A DNA stretch of 49,641 nt. It comes from a virus. The notes beneath the pieces are model-generated. The model had not been told where the DNA came from and did not search any database. It worked only from the letters and a program-made list of their open reading frames with translations. The stretch spans positions 1-49,641 of IMG/VR virus record IMGVR_UViG_3300046734_000766; one strand, 5' to 3'. Below, piece after piece: positions 39,652-48,351 of this stretch. Position 1 is the first letter of the stretch, and each line of letters begins with the position of its first letter. The position numbers and the translations under genes are program-made.

Positions 39652-40731
39652 ATGAGCCGAGCATATAAAAATAAGAAGTATAATAAGGATAATTACATCA
39701 AATTCGGTGTAAGTCCTAAATATTTCGGCCTACAGGCAAAAAGGTTTCCGGGCTCGGTTAAAAAAGCATACTGCGACATAGATAGGGATGAGGAGGCCGA
39801 GGTAACTTTTACAAAAAGACGAAGCCCGGCTGTACGGAAAAATTATGAGTGTTTAACTATCGGAGATTTTGCTCCTGCCTTCGGGCCGCAAGATCTTTCC
39901 CAAGCAGTTCCAGAGCTTGGTCCTGCAGATCTTGAATCTGTTGAGTTTCCGGTTCCAGTTTCCGGTCCGTCAAATTTATCAGTTGTAGCTCCTGCGGTAG
40001 GTCCACAGAATTTAAGCAGTTCCTTATTAGCTTCATCTAGTGGCCCACAAAATTTAACTTCTTCAATCATAATTCCTGCTGCAGGCCCGCAATCTTTGGA
40101 AGTATCATCCAACCCAACTTCTGGCCCACAAGATTTAGCTACCAGCATAGTTAACCCAACTTCTGGCCCCGGCAGTCTAATTTCCGATGTTGTTCTGCCA
40201 TCACAAGGACCATCGGAGTTAATCTCCACGGCAGCCATTCCGATAAGTGGACCGCAAAATCTTGATGGAACTGTTGAGCCTATGCTCACACCTGAACTGA
40301 TTGGTTCAGTAGTTTTGGAGGTTCAAGGTTTGTTTCAAGGAATACTACTAGACGGGTACTACCGACAAGTAGAGGGACTTAAAGGGTATTTTAATCCCGA
40401 AGGTGATTGGTTAACAGACACCGTTTTTGACGGTTTTGTATACGAAAGGGTGATTGACGAAGATTGTGTTCCTACTGTGTACACCTTGTGGTTATATAAA
40501 GCTCGGTATCCAAATACGCGTGGCGAACTCCTTGAAGCTTGGGAATTCGGTAATGTTCAGCCTGCACAAGGCAGCCGCAGCACCCGAAAGCAGGTTAACA
40601 CCGGGCCCGCTTCTACGACCGGTGTTCACGCACAATATAGCAACAATCATGAATCGCCATTCAGGGTAGCAGGCGACCTTAGTTATATATTTAGTAGGTT
40701 TTATCGCAGAGACGGAGCTCCTTGCGAATAA
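39652..40731 (+). CDS. Paralogous tail protein with GP repeats
   Basis: 359 residues. Like the preceding protein it starts with Tyr/Lys-rich YKNKKYNK, has a DIDRDEEAE acidic loop, and continues with about ten GP repeats (residues 75-209, consensus P-x-x-GPQNL-x-S). The C-terminal 150 residues are different: a compact domain with GYYRQVEGLKGYFNPEGDW and an Arg/Ser-rich end, perhaps the receptor-contact or capping part. Probably assembles beside the 37460 protein. Confidence 0.78.
   Translation: MSRAYKNKKYNKDNYIKFGVSPKYFGLQAKRFPGSVKKAYCDIDRDEEAEVTFTKRRSPAVRKNYECLTIGDFAPAFGPQDLSQAVPELGPADLESVEFPVPVSGPSNLSVVAPAVGPQNLSSSLLASSSGPQNLTSSIIIPAAGPQSLEVSSNPTSGPQDLATSIVNPTSGPGSLISDVVLPSQGPSELISTAAIPISGPQNLDGTVEPMLTPELIGSVVLEVQGLFQGILLDGYYRQVEGLKGYFNPEGDWLTDTVFDGFVYERVIDEDCVPTVYTLWLYKARYPNTRGELLEAWEFGNVQPAQGSRSTRKQVNTGPASTTGVHAQYSNNHESPFRVAGDLSYIFSRFYRRDGAPCE
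39874..40278 (+). repeat. Ten divergent GP repeats in the second tail gene
   Basis: 135 codons in units of 12-15 residues, each with a Gly-Pro pair followed by a polar residue and Leu. More diverged from each other than the repeats at 37766. Confidence 0.8.
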
Positions 40732-40743
40732 TATCAATTCAAA

Positions 40744-41025
40744 ATGACCGACATAGTAATATTCGACAAACTAGCAGACTTAAAACGATTAACGACTGAT
40801 GAAGCTTTTATCCATCTTGAGAAACGCTTTCAGAAAGAAAGAAGTAGATACCTCGCCAAACTCCTCGATCCGGACACCAGTGCCGACGAAACACTTGCAC
40901 TCAAAGCGGTCGTCAACGCGCTGGAGACGCTCTCGCCGTTATCGCTCGCAGAGAAAACTCTGAAGATTGAAGTGAAAAACTCGAAGGTTAAAAACCCCGA
41001 AACATGGAAGATTAAAAAGATATGA
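40744..41025 (+). CDS. Hypothetical helical protein
   Basis: 93 residues. Charged helical protein (HLEKRFQKERSRYLAKLLDP) with a Lys-rich C-terminus. Its stop overlaps the next ATG (ATGA). GC-rich codons in the middle differ from its neighbours. Not recognised; could be a tail-assembly chaperone. Confidence 0.7.
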   Translation: MTDIVIFDKLADLKRLTTDEAFIHLEKRFQKERSRYLAKLLDPDTSADETLALKAVVNALETLSPLSLAEKTLKIEVKNSKVKNPETWKIKKI

Positions 41026-41153
41026 AGACTGTAAAGACTGTCGACAAACATCCAGGCAATATAATCCTGCCGAACAGACCCGAGGCATTGAAAAACTCAA
41101 AGGTTTCACCTGTCGTTCTACCTAGCAAGCCTGCCCCCGTTAAAAACAGCTAG
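41022..41153 (+). CDS. 43-residue Pro/Lys-rich peptide
   Basis: ATG 41022 overlaps the preceding TGA (ATGA); 43 codons to TAG at 41151. MKTVKTVDKHPGNIILPNRP and a VVLPSKPAPVK tail form an extended Pro-rich peptide. Coupled start supports it; function unknown. Confidence 0.5.
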   Translation: MKTVKTVDKHPGNIILPNRPEALKNSKVSPVVLPSKPAPVKNS

Positions 41154-41222
41154 GTAAAAAGCCAACCGATTGATAACTTTAACATCCCGATACAAACTAA
41201 AACCGTAATCTAATTTAACACT

Positions 41223-41510
41223 ATGGCTAAAAATATAAAATTAACTTGGACAAACCCCGCAACCGTATCCGACATAGATACTATTGAAGTGTACCGTAAG
41301 AGCGGAGATCATACATCAGAATCCAGCATGGACGCTTTCAGAACTGACGCAAGTTTAGTGGCTTCTGAATCTGTTGGTTCTGCTAACGCTTCTCAAGAGT
41401 ACATAGAAACGGATGTACCTACTGGTGAATATACTTACGGTGCTTTCTCCAAAAACTCTGGCGGTTTCGGTCCTGGCGACTTAACAGACTCCACAATCAC
41501 GGTCACATAA
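41223..41510 (+). CDS. Fibronectin type III-like small tail protein
   Basis: 95 residues. IKLTWTNPATVSDIDTIEVY and TGEYTYGAFSKNSGG resemble the B and F strands of a single FN3/Ig-like module. Phage FN3-like domains are usually on the virion surface and bind carbohydrate loosely. It sits within the tail-fibre block. Confidence 0.65.
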   Translation: MAKNIKLTWTNPATVSDIDTIEVYRKSGDHTSESSMDAFRTDASLVASESVGSANASQEYIETDVPTGEYTYGAFSKNSGGFGPGDLTDSTITVT

Positions 41511-41526
41511 GCCTAGAGACTCTAGG

Positions 41527-41940
41527 ATGACTGGTGATATATCCATTCAGAGTGGGAGCTATTCTGGTGATATATCTATTCAGAATATTGCCAAGCCTGA
41601 GGACGATGCTGTCTCGCTAGCAGCAGCGGGGACTTTAGTTGGAAGATCTGTAGATATTTTTGTCCTTAAGTCGACCTACGAAGCCGGCTTTGCCGAGCTT
41701 TCTTCGTTAGCCAGCGCGGGGGTTCAATCAAAGACTGCGGAGGAGTGGACCGATTTAAATCCCGCTCTGCAACAGGGTAGCATAGGGTACGATATCACAA
41801 ACAAAAGATTGAAGGTCGGCGACGGTTTTAACAGTTGGAACGATTTAGAATACATTGAAGAACCCGCAATGAATGAGATTCGCATTGAGTACGGAAATTA
41901 TGAATCTTTCAGAACAAACCTAGAAACAACTATTATTTAA
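41527..41940 (+). CDS. Tail-fibre module with Mtd-type N-terminal motif
   Basis: 137 residues. The start contains a short duplication, SGDISIQ repeated (codons 1-20). The middle, ALQQGSIGYDITNKRLKVGD followed by GFNSWNDLEYI, is the G-x-IGYD...LK-IGDG...W-x-DL pattern found in phage fibre and hyaluronidase-type proteins. Probably a trimeric fibre segment or adaptor. Confidence 0.7.
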   Translation: MTGDISIQSGSYSGDISIQNIAKPEDDAVSLAAAGTLVGRSVDIFVLKSTYEAGFAELSSLASAGVQSKTAEEWTDLNPALQQGSIGYDITNKRLKVGDGFNSWNDLEYIEEPAMNEIRIEYGNYESFRTNLETTII

Positions 41941-41944
41941 AACC

Positions 41945-44449
41945 ATGTCCACAGCAACAGATATCCTCGGTAAAATCGGCGAAAAAGTCGGCTCAGAAAT
42001 TAAAAACATTAAAGACAACTACGCGACTAAGGTCAGCTTAGGGAATGTCTCAAGCACAATTGATTTTAGTCCTTACGCCACGGTGGTTTCCCTTGGCGTC
42101 GTTGATCAGAAAATAGAGAATTTAGATCTTTCCCCATACTCCACTAAAGCTAGCTTAGCGGCATATGCTAATGGTTCGAGCACCTTCTCAAACCTAAAAG
42201 CTTCAAGGGCTGAAGTAGATGAGCTCATCGTCAGAGGAGATACCACAATTGTTAATACTCAGACTGTTGAGGTCTCTGATAACATGATTGAGGTTAACCT
42301 TGCGGCCGATGGTAACATAACTACGAATACTGGTGGTATTGCTGTAAATCGTGGAATACAAGCCGGGACTTATGTACAGGATACAGATATTGTCACAAGT
42401 CTTACTGCAGCCACTTCGCAGTCAATAGGAGGGGGTGAGTACGCTATAACAGAACTGGGAACATCATACAAACCGACCGCTCAGCTCCCTGGGTCAGAAT
42501 TTATTAAAAATTATATCGCGGGCAGTGATTTTAGTCTTACGCAGGTATACAACGCTCCAAATAATGTGGATTACAATCTCGGTCCTTCGAATATACCAAG
42601 CTGGACAGATTATCGTTTCGCACCAACAGGTGCGTTTTCGAACTACACTGGCGATTCTAAATATGACGGTAGGTACTACCGTGGGGACTATGTTATAGAG
42701 CCGTGGGTGTTTGATGCGTCTGCATATCAATTTAGTCAAAACACAGAGGATGGATCAATTTTTAGTAATATGACTGACGCCACTCGCTATTGGCCGAAGT
42801 ATTTAAAAAGAGGAAGCTCCATGACCGCTGTGTCTGAACATGTAACATACGAGATCTCTTTTAAGAAATTTGATGGAGAAACAGCTGGCACCATCTATTA
42901 CAAAAGAATGGACGACGCGACAGGGGCTGGTGGCGAGTATTACAAGCCTAGTACTGGTGGTGACTACGATGGATGGTGGTCGTTTAGGTACTACAATGAT
43001 TCATCAAATGAATATTTTACCGGCAATTCAAGTATGTTCACTAGTGAAAATTCTTTGGTGCCTGTTAATTTCGCAGACCAAAAGACCTACATATCATCAT
43101 TTGGATCAGGCGATTCTAAGGTGCTCGAGAGTGAAGGTGGTGGCGGACTGCTACCGGAATCGCCGACGGACATAACAAAATTTTTACTACATAGCCCATA
43201 CAAGTTTAGTTATCAAGGTAGCGAGAGCAATTCAAGTGTGAGTGTTTCTGTAAACGGTAGTCCCGGTTATTTTCACACATACTACGAAGCGCCTAATCAA
43301 CTGCATGTATTTGACGAGCCAAACGACACCACTTATCTGGTAAGACTTACAGTTTCTTCGAGTGGTGCAATCACTGCCACCTCCTATTCTGTAAAGGATG
43401 GTGCTTACGCTGCAATTCCAAACTCAGGAGTACGGGTCGGAACTTGGAACGATAGCGGTACGAATCCATCTTACACTCCTATAAGCAGCGACGTTTCTAG
43501 TCTTAGTGGCCTGCACTCCGGTAATGTACTCAGTATAAGTATAAAATACGTCGGTGATAAACCTTCAGTCGCATCTGCTCCTCCTGACACAACAGGTAAT
43601 CTTACTGAAAATCCGTCTACCCCCAAAAGTTACACCATAGAAACAACTGTCTATAACGGTCTAATACAAAGTAGGGTCAAAACAGCCTGGAACGACAGGG
43701 GTGCCGGCGCTGGTAACCAGCTGAATATGGGATACGCGACTATCGCTACATACACAGAAGCGGGAGCTGTGCTTCCCGATGCTGAGCTTGTTTGGAATCA
43801 GGACTTAGATGCTTGGTCTTTCTCCAAAGACGGCAATGGTTCAAAAATATTTTACTCTAATGTCTTCCCCACCGCGAGCGATCTTCCAAGCGCTTCTACA
43901 TATCACGGTATGTTTGCGCATGTCCATGATACGGGTAGAGGATACTTCGCTCATGGAGGGGTGTGGAAAGAGTTGTTTGACACATCCGCCGGGCAGACAG
44001 TAACGGGTAATATTGATGTTAGTGCAGGTAGTGCCCTTAAGGTAGCAGACTCCAGCGGTATTAAGATTAACAATATTGACCTTGGTAATTACTCAAGTTT
44101 CGAAGCAGCTTTAAATGAGCAAATTGTCGAGCCTACACCGTCCGTGTATGGTAACGGCACGACATTAAGTCAAGACGGCTACTTCTCAACAAGGAACTAC
44201 AGGATTGACTTCACTGGTATTTACGGCGAAGGGACAACACTCTCTATAAATACATCCCAAGCTTCAAACGATATATCAATAGCTGGGACATCTATTACAA
44301 TAAATCTCGCAAATAATAAATACTCCGATCTTGTTTCCTTCGCTTCAATTACGGAAGGTGTGTCGGTTAGCGTAGACGGATTATCTTCGCCCTCTGATCC
44401 TGCTGATCTGCTCATTAGTTTGAACAATGCATCGCTAACTTCAGCTTAA
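41945..44449 (+). CDS. Tail fibre protein
   Basis: 834 residues. N-terminal DILGKIGEKVGSEIKNIKDN is shared with the 44462 protein and is probably the attachment module. A fibre-type segment follows (LKASRAEVDELIVRGDTTIV, VEVSDNMIEVN), then a large Ser/Gly/Tyr-rich region (200-560) with beta character, and a C-terminal beta-rich end. No enzymatic motif seen. Likely a long fibre or spike. Confidence 0.78.
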   Translation: MSTATDILGKIGEKVGSEIKNIKDNYATKVSLGNVSSTIDFSPYATVVSLGVVDQKIENLDLSPYSTKASLAAYANGSSTFSNLKASRAEVDELIVRGDTTIVNTQTVEVSDNMIEVNLAADGNITTNTGGIAVNRGIQAGTYVQDTDIVTSLTAATSQSIGGGEYAITELGTSYKPTAQLPGSEFIKNYIAGSDFSLTQVYNAPNNVDYNLGPSNIPSWTDYRFAPTGAFSNYTGDSKYDGRYYRGDYVIEPWVFDASAYQFSQNTEDGSIFSNMTDATRYWPKYLKRGSSMTAVSEHVTYEISFKKFDGETAGTIYYKRMDDATGAGGEYYKPSTGGDYDGWWSFRYYNDSSNEYFTGNSSMFTSENSLVPVNFADQKTYISSFGSGDSKVLESEGGGGLLPESPTDITKFLLHSPYKFSYQGSESNSSVSVSVNGSPGYFHTYYEAPNQLHVFDEPNDTTYLVRLTVSSSGAITATSYSVKDGAYAAIPNSGVRVGTWNDSGTNPSYTPISSDVSSLSGLHSGNVLSISIKYVGDKPSVASAPPDTTGNLTENPSTPKSYTIETTVYNGLIQSRVKTAWNDRGAGAGNQLNMGYATIATYTEAGAVLPDAELVWNQDLDAWSFSKDGNGSKIFYSNVFPTASDLPSASTYHGMFAHVHDTGRGYFAHGGVWKELFDTSAGQTVTGNIDVSAGSALKVADSSGIKINNIDLGNYSSFEAALNEQIVEPTPSVYGNGTTLSQDGYFSTRNYRIDFTGIYGEGTTLSINTSQASNDISIAGTSITINLANNKYSDLVSFASITEGVSVSVDGLSSPSDPADLLISLNNASLTSA

Positions 44450-44461
44450 CTAGTTTAGTGC

Positions 44462-44773
44462 GTGGCTGACATCTTTTCACAGATCGGTACGAAGGTAGGG
44501 ACTGAGTTAAAGTCCCTATCTGATCGTATCGATGGAGCGTCCCCATCCGATAATTATTCGGAGCCTACATTCACAGCCGGTCTGCTTACAGCGCAGACGA
44601 CATGGACGGACAGCGGGAAGGGAACAAAAGTGGGAAGTAAGACATTTACATATACAAGCGGTAATCTAACTAGCGTAGTAGAAAAAGACGGCTCCGATAC
44701 TACCACGCTCACCAAGACCTTAACTTACGATGGGGATGGTAATCTTGCATCAATTACAAAGGATTACGCATGA
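44462..44773 (+). CDS. Short fibre adaptor protein
   Basis: 103 residues from GTG 44462. MADIFSQIGTKVGTELKSLS matches the N-terminus of the 41945 fibre; the C-terminus (TYTSGNLTSVVEKDGSDTTT, LTYDGDGNLASI) resembles an RHS/YD-type strand pair. Its stop overlaps the next ATG (ATGA). It could attach the following receptor-binding protein to the virion. Confidence 0.7.
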   Translation: MADIFSQIGTKVGTELKSLSDRIDGASPSDNYSEPTFTAGLLTAQTTWTDSGKGTKVGSKTFTYTSGNLTSVVEKDGSDTTTLTKTLTYDGDGNLASITKDYA

Positions 44774-47031
44774 GTTTTTCTGAAGCAAGTAACAAGATTA
44801 CGCAAACAGGTACAGACATTGATCTTAGTGAGCTGAATGGAGTGCCAGGAGTGACTACTACAGTTCGTGGAAATCACACTACTTATACAATTGCATCAAC
44901 TCATTTCTTAGAGGTTCAAGGAACACTAAGCATTGATCCTGCCTATGAGACCTTGCAAGTGATGAAGCAAGCGATCGATGCAGGTAGTGGGCATCCACTC
45001 ACAGTAACAGGCACATTAAATTTAGGTGTGAAAACTACTGCCAATGGAAAAGATAAATACTCAGTCGGAGTGGGTATTGATTTACCCAATGAGAATACGA
45101 GTGGGCGGATGTATAATTTCTTTGGAATTTCATTTAGTGGTAGTTCTACATTCTTATGGAATGGTGGAATAATTCGTACTACTGCAACTTTGCGAACTGC
45201 AGGTGGGGCAACAGTCACAATCAATAATGGGATTTTTTACAACCTTGCAGAGGAACCAAATAACACATCTCAGTTCAGGATTGAGTCCACTAGCTCTGAA
45301 GGTGACGCAAAAATAAACATTTACGATTTAACTTTTGATGGTGAGACTTTAGAGTCGAGAATTTTCACAAAGAGTGGATGGAATACTGGAATCTTTAAAT
45401 TTAAAAAAGGAGGATTCCAGAGTTATAATTCACCATTCCCACCACTGACTTTTGAGAATTTTGACACTAGTCCGAATCTACACGATTCCGATGTTATTAA
45501 TGTTACTAGAACTCAATCAAGTGGAGAGACAATTACCATCAAAGGTTTTTCTGACAGACTAAGAGTCGCACTCGATGCAGTAAGAAACAATTTCATGTAT
45601 CTAAAATGCGTCAGACCTATAAGTTTAGTGGTGGAAGATTTGGATGGTAACCCATTAACCTATTCGTATTACGCTAAAGATTTAGACAGTGGCAACAGAG
45701 CATTTGGGCCAAAAAATCAAGATGATAGATCTGATAAGATTTACAATGGAGTCAACCAGACTAGCAATCTAGATGAAGATGTTTTGGTCGAGGTAATCAA
45801 TTATATCGATAAGACCATCACCACTGATTCTCGCACAAATTCAAATTCAGAAATTCCATTCTCTATTATTGCATACAACCAAACTATCACTGGATTTGCA
45901 GAGGATTTAGTTGGACTCGACACTTTGCAAAGCACAGTTAAAATGACACCAGATTTTATAATTACAGAAAATAGTAAAACCACAGTTGATGCTTATACTT
46001 CAATAGACACTCCACAGAAATTTTACGACATAGCAAAATCATATTTAGTCGATAACTATGCAGGAGAACTGTCACCATTGGTGTCGAAAGATGGTAACAC
46101 AATTGATGCGGGCTCTTATGATGTGGTGGTGGACAAAAATGCAGGTTCTGCATTTGCGATTAGCGGTAATACTTTAACAATCAAAGCCACCACTTTTATA
46201 GGTAATATACTTACTGATGGTACTGCCACACTTTTAAATGATGCAGAAGTAATAGGAAGATTTAAGGACACCACAACACTTCCTTGGGAAATAAAAAATG
46301 TGGAAGCCACCTCTCGCATACAGCTTGTAAATGTAACTAAGAGTAATGCACTCGTTCACACAGAAAAGCTAAGTGGTAGTGCAGGCGACTTTATAGATGT
46401 CACGGGCTCCTACAATGGAAGTCAAATTTCAGTCGGGGATGTCATAAGACTTAGAGTTTCATGCGTGGTTGATGCTGAAGCAATGCTTCCCGTCGAGAAG
46501 ACCGGAGTGGCTACTGCGGCGGGCATAACCTTCCAGGTAGACCAGCAAGCAGATGAAATTTACAATTTAAATGCGATAAACGGTAGCGAAGTATCAAAGA
46601 CTCTTAACTCGTCGGATGGTACTCTTATTTCAGACTACGGGGATCCAATGGGAATCGATATCGATGATTCAGATGGTACCGCAAGTGTTAAAGATATTTA
46701 TGCATTTTTCACATACTCAACGACTACAGAAGATGGGGTCGAGCAGTGGTTCAATGGTATGACCGCTATTAATCAAAACAACTACCAGATAAATGTAGGA
46801 AACGCTGACATTAAAATACAAAATGTAGGGTCTAATGCTGTGGTAGTAGGAGGTGGTAGGTTGTACAGAGATGACGACAGGTCTGTCCTGGTAGCCGGTA
46901 ACGGACCTATAACCATGGACTCAGGAGCTATGGCTATAAATGTTCAGCCACAGCTTGAAGAAACTCTAAACGCAAACGCGAAGCTTTCATCAGTAAATAA
47001 CAACGCAAAACTAATACCCTCATTGCTATGA
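44770..47031 (+). CDS. Probable receptor-binding/tailspike protein
   Basis: 753 residues. Mostly beta-strand-like with many Thr/Ser/Asn; residues 50-330 have a parallel beta-helix look (LTVTGTLNLGVKTTANGKDK, ATVTINNGIFYNLAEE). The C-terminal 190 residues (after about 46440) change style and may be a separate domain. DNA composition and codon choice in 44.9-46.4 kb differ from flanks, suggesting a swapped-in receptor-binding domain. No catalytic motif recognised. Confidence 0.72.
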   Translation: MSFSEASNKITQTGTDIDLSELNGVPGVTTTVRGNHTTYTIASTHFLEVQGTLSIDPAYETLQVMKQAIDAGSGHPLTVTGTLNLGVKTTANGKDKYSVGVGIDLPNENTSGRMYNFFGISFSGSSTFLWNGGIIRTTATLRTAGGATVTINNGIFYNLAEEPNNTSQFRIESTSSEGDAKINIYDLTFDGETLESRIFTKSGWNTGIFKFKKGGFQSYNSPFPPLTFENFDTSPNLHDSDVINVTRTQSSGETITIKGFSDRLRVALDAVRNNFMYLKCVRPISLVVEDLDGNPLTYSYYAKDLDSGNRAFGPKNQDDRSDKIYNGVNQTSNLDEDVLVEVINYIDKTITTDSRTNSNSEIPFSIIAYNQTITGFAEDLVGLDTLQSTVKMTPDFIITENSKTTVDAYTSIDTPQKFYDIAKSYLVDNYAGELSPLVSKDGNTIDAGSYDVVVDKNAGSAFAISGNTLTIKATTFIGNILTDGTATLLNDAEVIGRFKDTTTLPWEIKNVEATSRIQLVNVTKSNALVHTEKLSGSAGDFIDVTGSYNGSQISVGDVIRLRVSCVVDAEAMLPVEKTGVATAAGITFQVDQQADEIYNLNAINGSEVSKTLNSSDGTLISDYGDPMGIDIDDSDGTASVKDIYAFFTYSTTTEDGVEQWFNGMTAINQNNYQINVGNADIKIQNVGSNAVVVGGGRLYRDDDRSVLVAGNGPITMDSGAMAINVQPQLEETLNANAKLSSVNNNAKLIPSLL

Positions 47032-47351
47032 CCCAAGAAGAAATAGGTGAGGCAAAGCAGGTTAAAACCAACCTCGGTTTTATAGCCAAAGTTTTTGGGA
47101 CCGCCATTTTTATCGTTTACTCGGGAGCTATGATCTACGCCAGACTTAACACCCTAGAGATGGAGATCCTTCGATTGCAGCATGATGTGGAAATGAACGC
47201 GGAGTTCAGAATTAAGTGGCCGAGAGGTGAGCTCGGAGCATTACCTGACGATGCAGAGCAGAACATGAGGCTTATTTTTCTTGAGAAGCAAATGAACAAG
47301 CATGAAGAGCAGCTTGACAAAATAAGATACCAGGAAACCGCCAAACACTAA
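47028..47351 (+). CDS. Membrane protein with coiled coil (lysis cluster)
   Basis: 107 residues. One membrane span at about 16-40 (LGFIAKVFGTAIFIVYSGAM), then a coiled-coil region with LNTLEMEILRLQHDVEMNAE and RLIFLEKQMNKHEEQLDKI. The N-in, single-span plus periplasmic coil plan resembles an inner-membrane spanin, but no matching lipoprotein lies beside it. ATGA overlap upstream, TAATG downstream. Confidence 0.65.
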   Translation: MTQEEIGEAKQVKTNLGFIAKVFGTAIFIVYSGAMIYARLNTLEMEILRLQHDVEMNAEFRIKWPRGELGALPDDAEQNMRLIFLEKQMNKHEEQLDKIRYQETAKH

Positions 47352-47569
47352 TGGAACTATCATCATATATGTTTGCCGGTATCGGCGTAGGCCTTTCGGT
47401 TTTAGCTTTTTTTCTTAAGAAGAATAAGGTGGAGATTGATTTAATGAAAGAGCATGTTCGCGAGCTTCAGATTTCCGATGCTCGTAAAACAGAAAGAATC
47501 GCAATTCTTAATAAGGTCGTCGAAGACCGCAGAAGAGATATTCAAAAACTTTTTGAGAAAAGCCGGTAA
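47351..47569 (+). CDS. Small membrane protein with coiled coil
   Basis: 72 residues. One span at about 6-22 (YMFAGIGVGLSVLAFFL), then KKNK and a charged helix to the end. TAATG overlaps at both ends. It could be an antiholin or a spanin-like partner of the preceding protein. Confidence 0.6.
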   Translation: MELSSYMFAGIGVGLSVLAFFLKKNKVEIDLMKEHVRELQISDARKTERIAILNKVVEDRRRDIQKLFEKSR

Positions 47570-48033
47570 TGTTTGAACTACTAACTTTATTCCTGACGGG
47601 CGGCGGTTCAGCCGCAATGGGTAGCATACTTAAAGGTGTATTTGGTATGCTTACGGATGCTCGGCAACAAAAGTATGAAATTGAAATGGCAAGAGAAGCT
47701 CGGAATAACGAGTTTGCTATTAAATTCCAGGAAAGTCTTAACAGTGGTGATGGGGGTGCTTTCACTAGGGCTACACGCCGGATGCTCGCACTCATCGGAA
47801 TGGGCTCCATCGCCTTCGTCACTTGCATCACAGCGATTTATCCGTCAGTCCCAATACTCAGTTCAACAAACATTACGGGGGAAGGACGAACAGAAATTCT
47901 TTTCGGGCTCCTCAGTTTTCCAGCAGAGCAAACCCATATGGTCATTACAAGCGGACACCTATGCCTCTTCCAAACATCCGTCGTGTTGCCGATGATTGTC
48001 GGATTTTATTTCACACCTGGAGGAAGACGATGA
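47569..48033 (+). CDS. Probable holin (3TM holin-like family)
   Basis: 154 residues. LTGGGSAAMGSILKGVFGML at the start and ARNNEFAIKFQESLNSGDGG followed by RATRRMLALIGMGSIAF fit the 3TM-holin plan: an N-terminal Gly-rich hydrophobic segment, an amphipathic linker and a hairpin of two spans (about 71-96 and 132-148). It would open the inner membrane at lysis. Its stop overlaps the next ATG. Confidence 0.7.
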   Translation: MFELLTLFLTGGGSAAMGSILKGVFGMLTDARQQKYEIEMAREARNNEFAIKFQESLNSGDGGAFTRATRRMLALIGMGSIAFVTCITAIYPSVPILSSTNITGEGRTEILFGLLSFPAEQTHMVITSGHLCLFQTSVVLPMIVGFYFTPGGRR

Positions 48034-48188
48034 ATGACCCAACACCAACTATAGGATTCTTAGGTACAACTCTTTCTTTCACCCTTGGCCAGTGGAATGA
48101 TCTCTTCGGAGCTATGGCTGGAGCACTAACCTGTGTCTATTTAATTTGGAAACTAATCAAAATCAAAAGAGATGAACAAAAAAACTAG
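48030..48188 (+). CDS. 52-residue single-span membrane protein
   Basis: ATG 48030 overlaps the holin-like gene stop (ATGA). One span at about 25-45 (LFGAMAGALTCVYLIWKLIK) and a basic tail. Probably a pinholin-type or antiholin component. It overlaps the next ORF by 17 nt. Confidence 0.65.
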   Translation: MNDPTPTIGFLGTTLSFTLGQWNDLFGAMAGALTCVYLIWKLIKIKRDEQKN

Positions 48189-48303
48189 TAAAGTACCCTG
48201 TGGTAAAGACTGTCTCGCTCCATCCATATGTGCAAAGTTTGGATGCCAGGCTAAGCTTGACAGCAAACCAGGAACTAAGTCCTACAAACCTAAAGGAAAA
48301 TAA
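48172..48303 (+). CDS. 43-residue Cys/Lys-rich peptide
   Basis: ATG 48172 to TAA 48301. Four Cys in CGKDC and C-x4-GC arrangement with Lys-rich flanks (PGTKSYKPKGK). Resembles the other small Cys/Lys peptides near the terminase. Function unknown; the 17-nt overlap and Cys pattern support it. Confidence 0.5.
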   Translation: MNKKTSKVPCGKDCLAPSICAKFGCQAKLDSKPGTKSYKPKGK

Positions 48304-48330
48304 TTTTTCCAACCGGTTACTTTTTTGTAG

Positions 48331-48349
48331 TGCGAAGTATATCTTCGCA
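48331..48349 (+). promoter_or_regulatory. Hairpin directly before the scaffold start codon
   Basis: TGCGAAG (48331-48337) pairs with CTTCGCA (48343-48349) around TATAT, ending 2 nt before the ATG at 48352. There is no T tract after it, so it is not a terminator. It may control translation of the scaffold or mark a processing site. Confidence 0.45.
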
Positions 48350-48351
48350 TT

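Noticed and set aside
39843-40289. 148-codon leftward frame over the GP repeats
   Set aside because: It is the mirror of the repeat array, so its regular pattern is a by-product.
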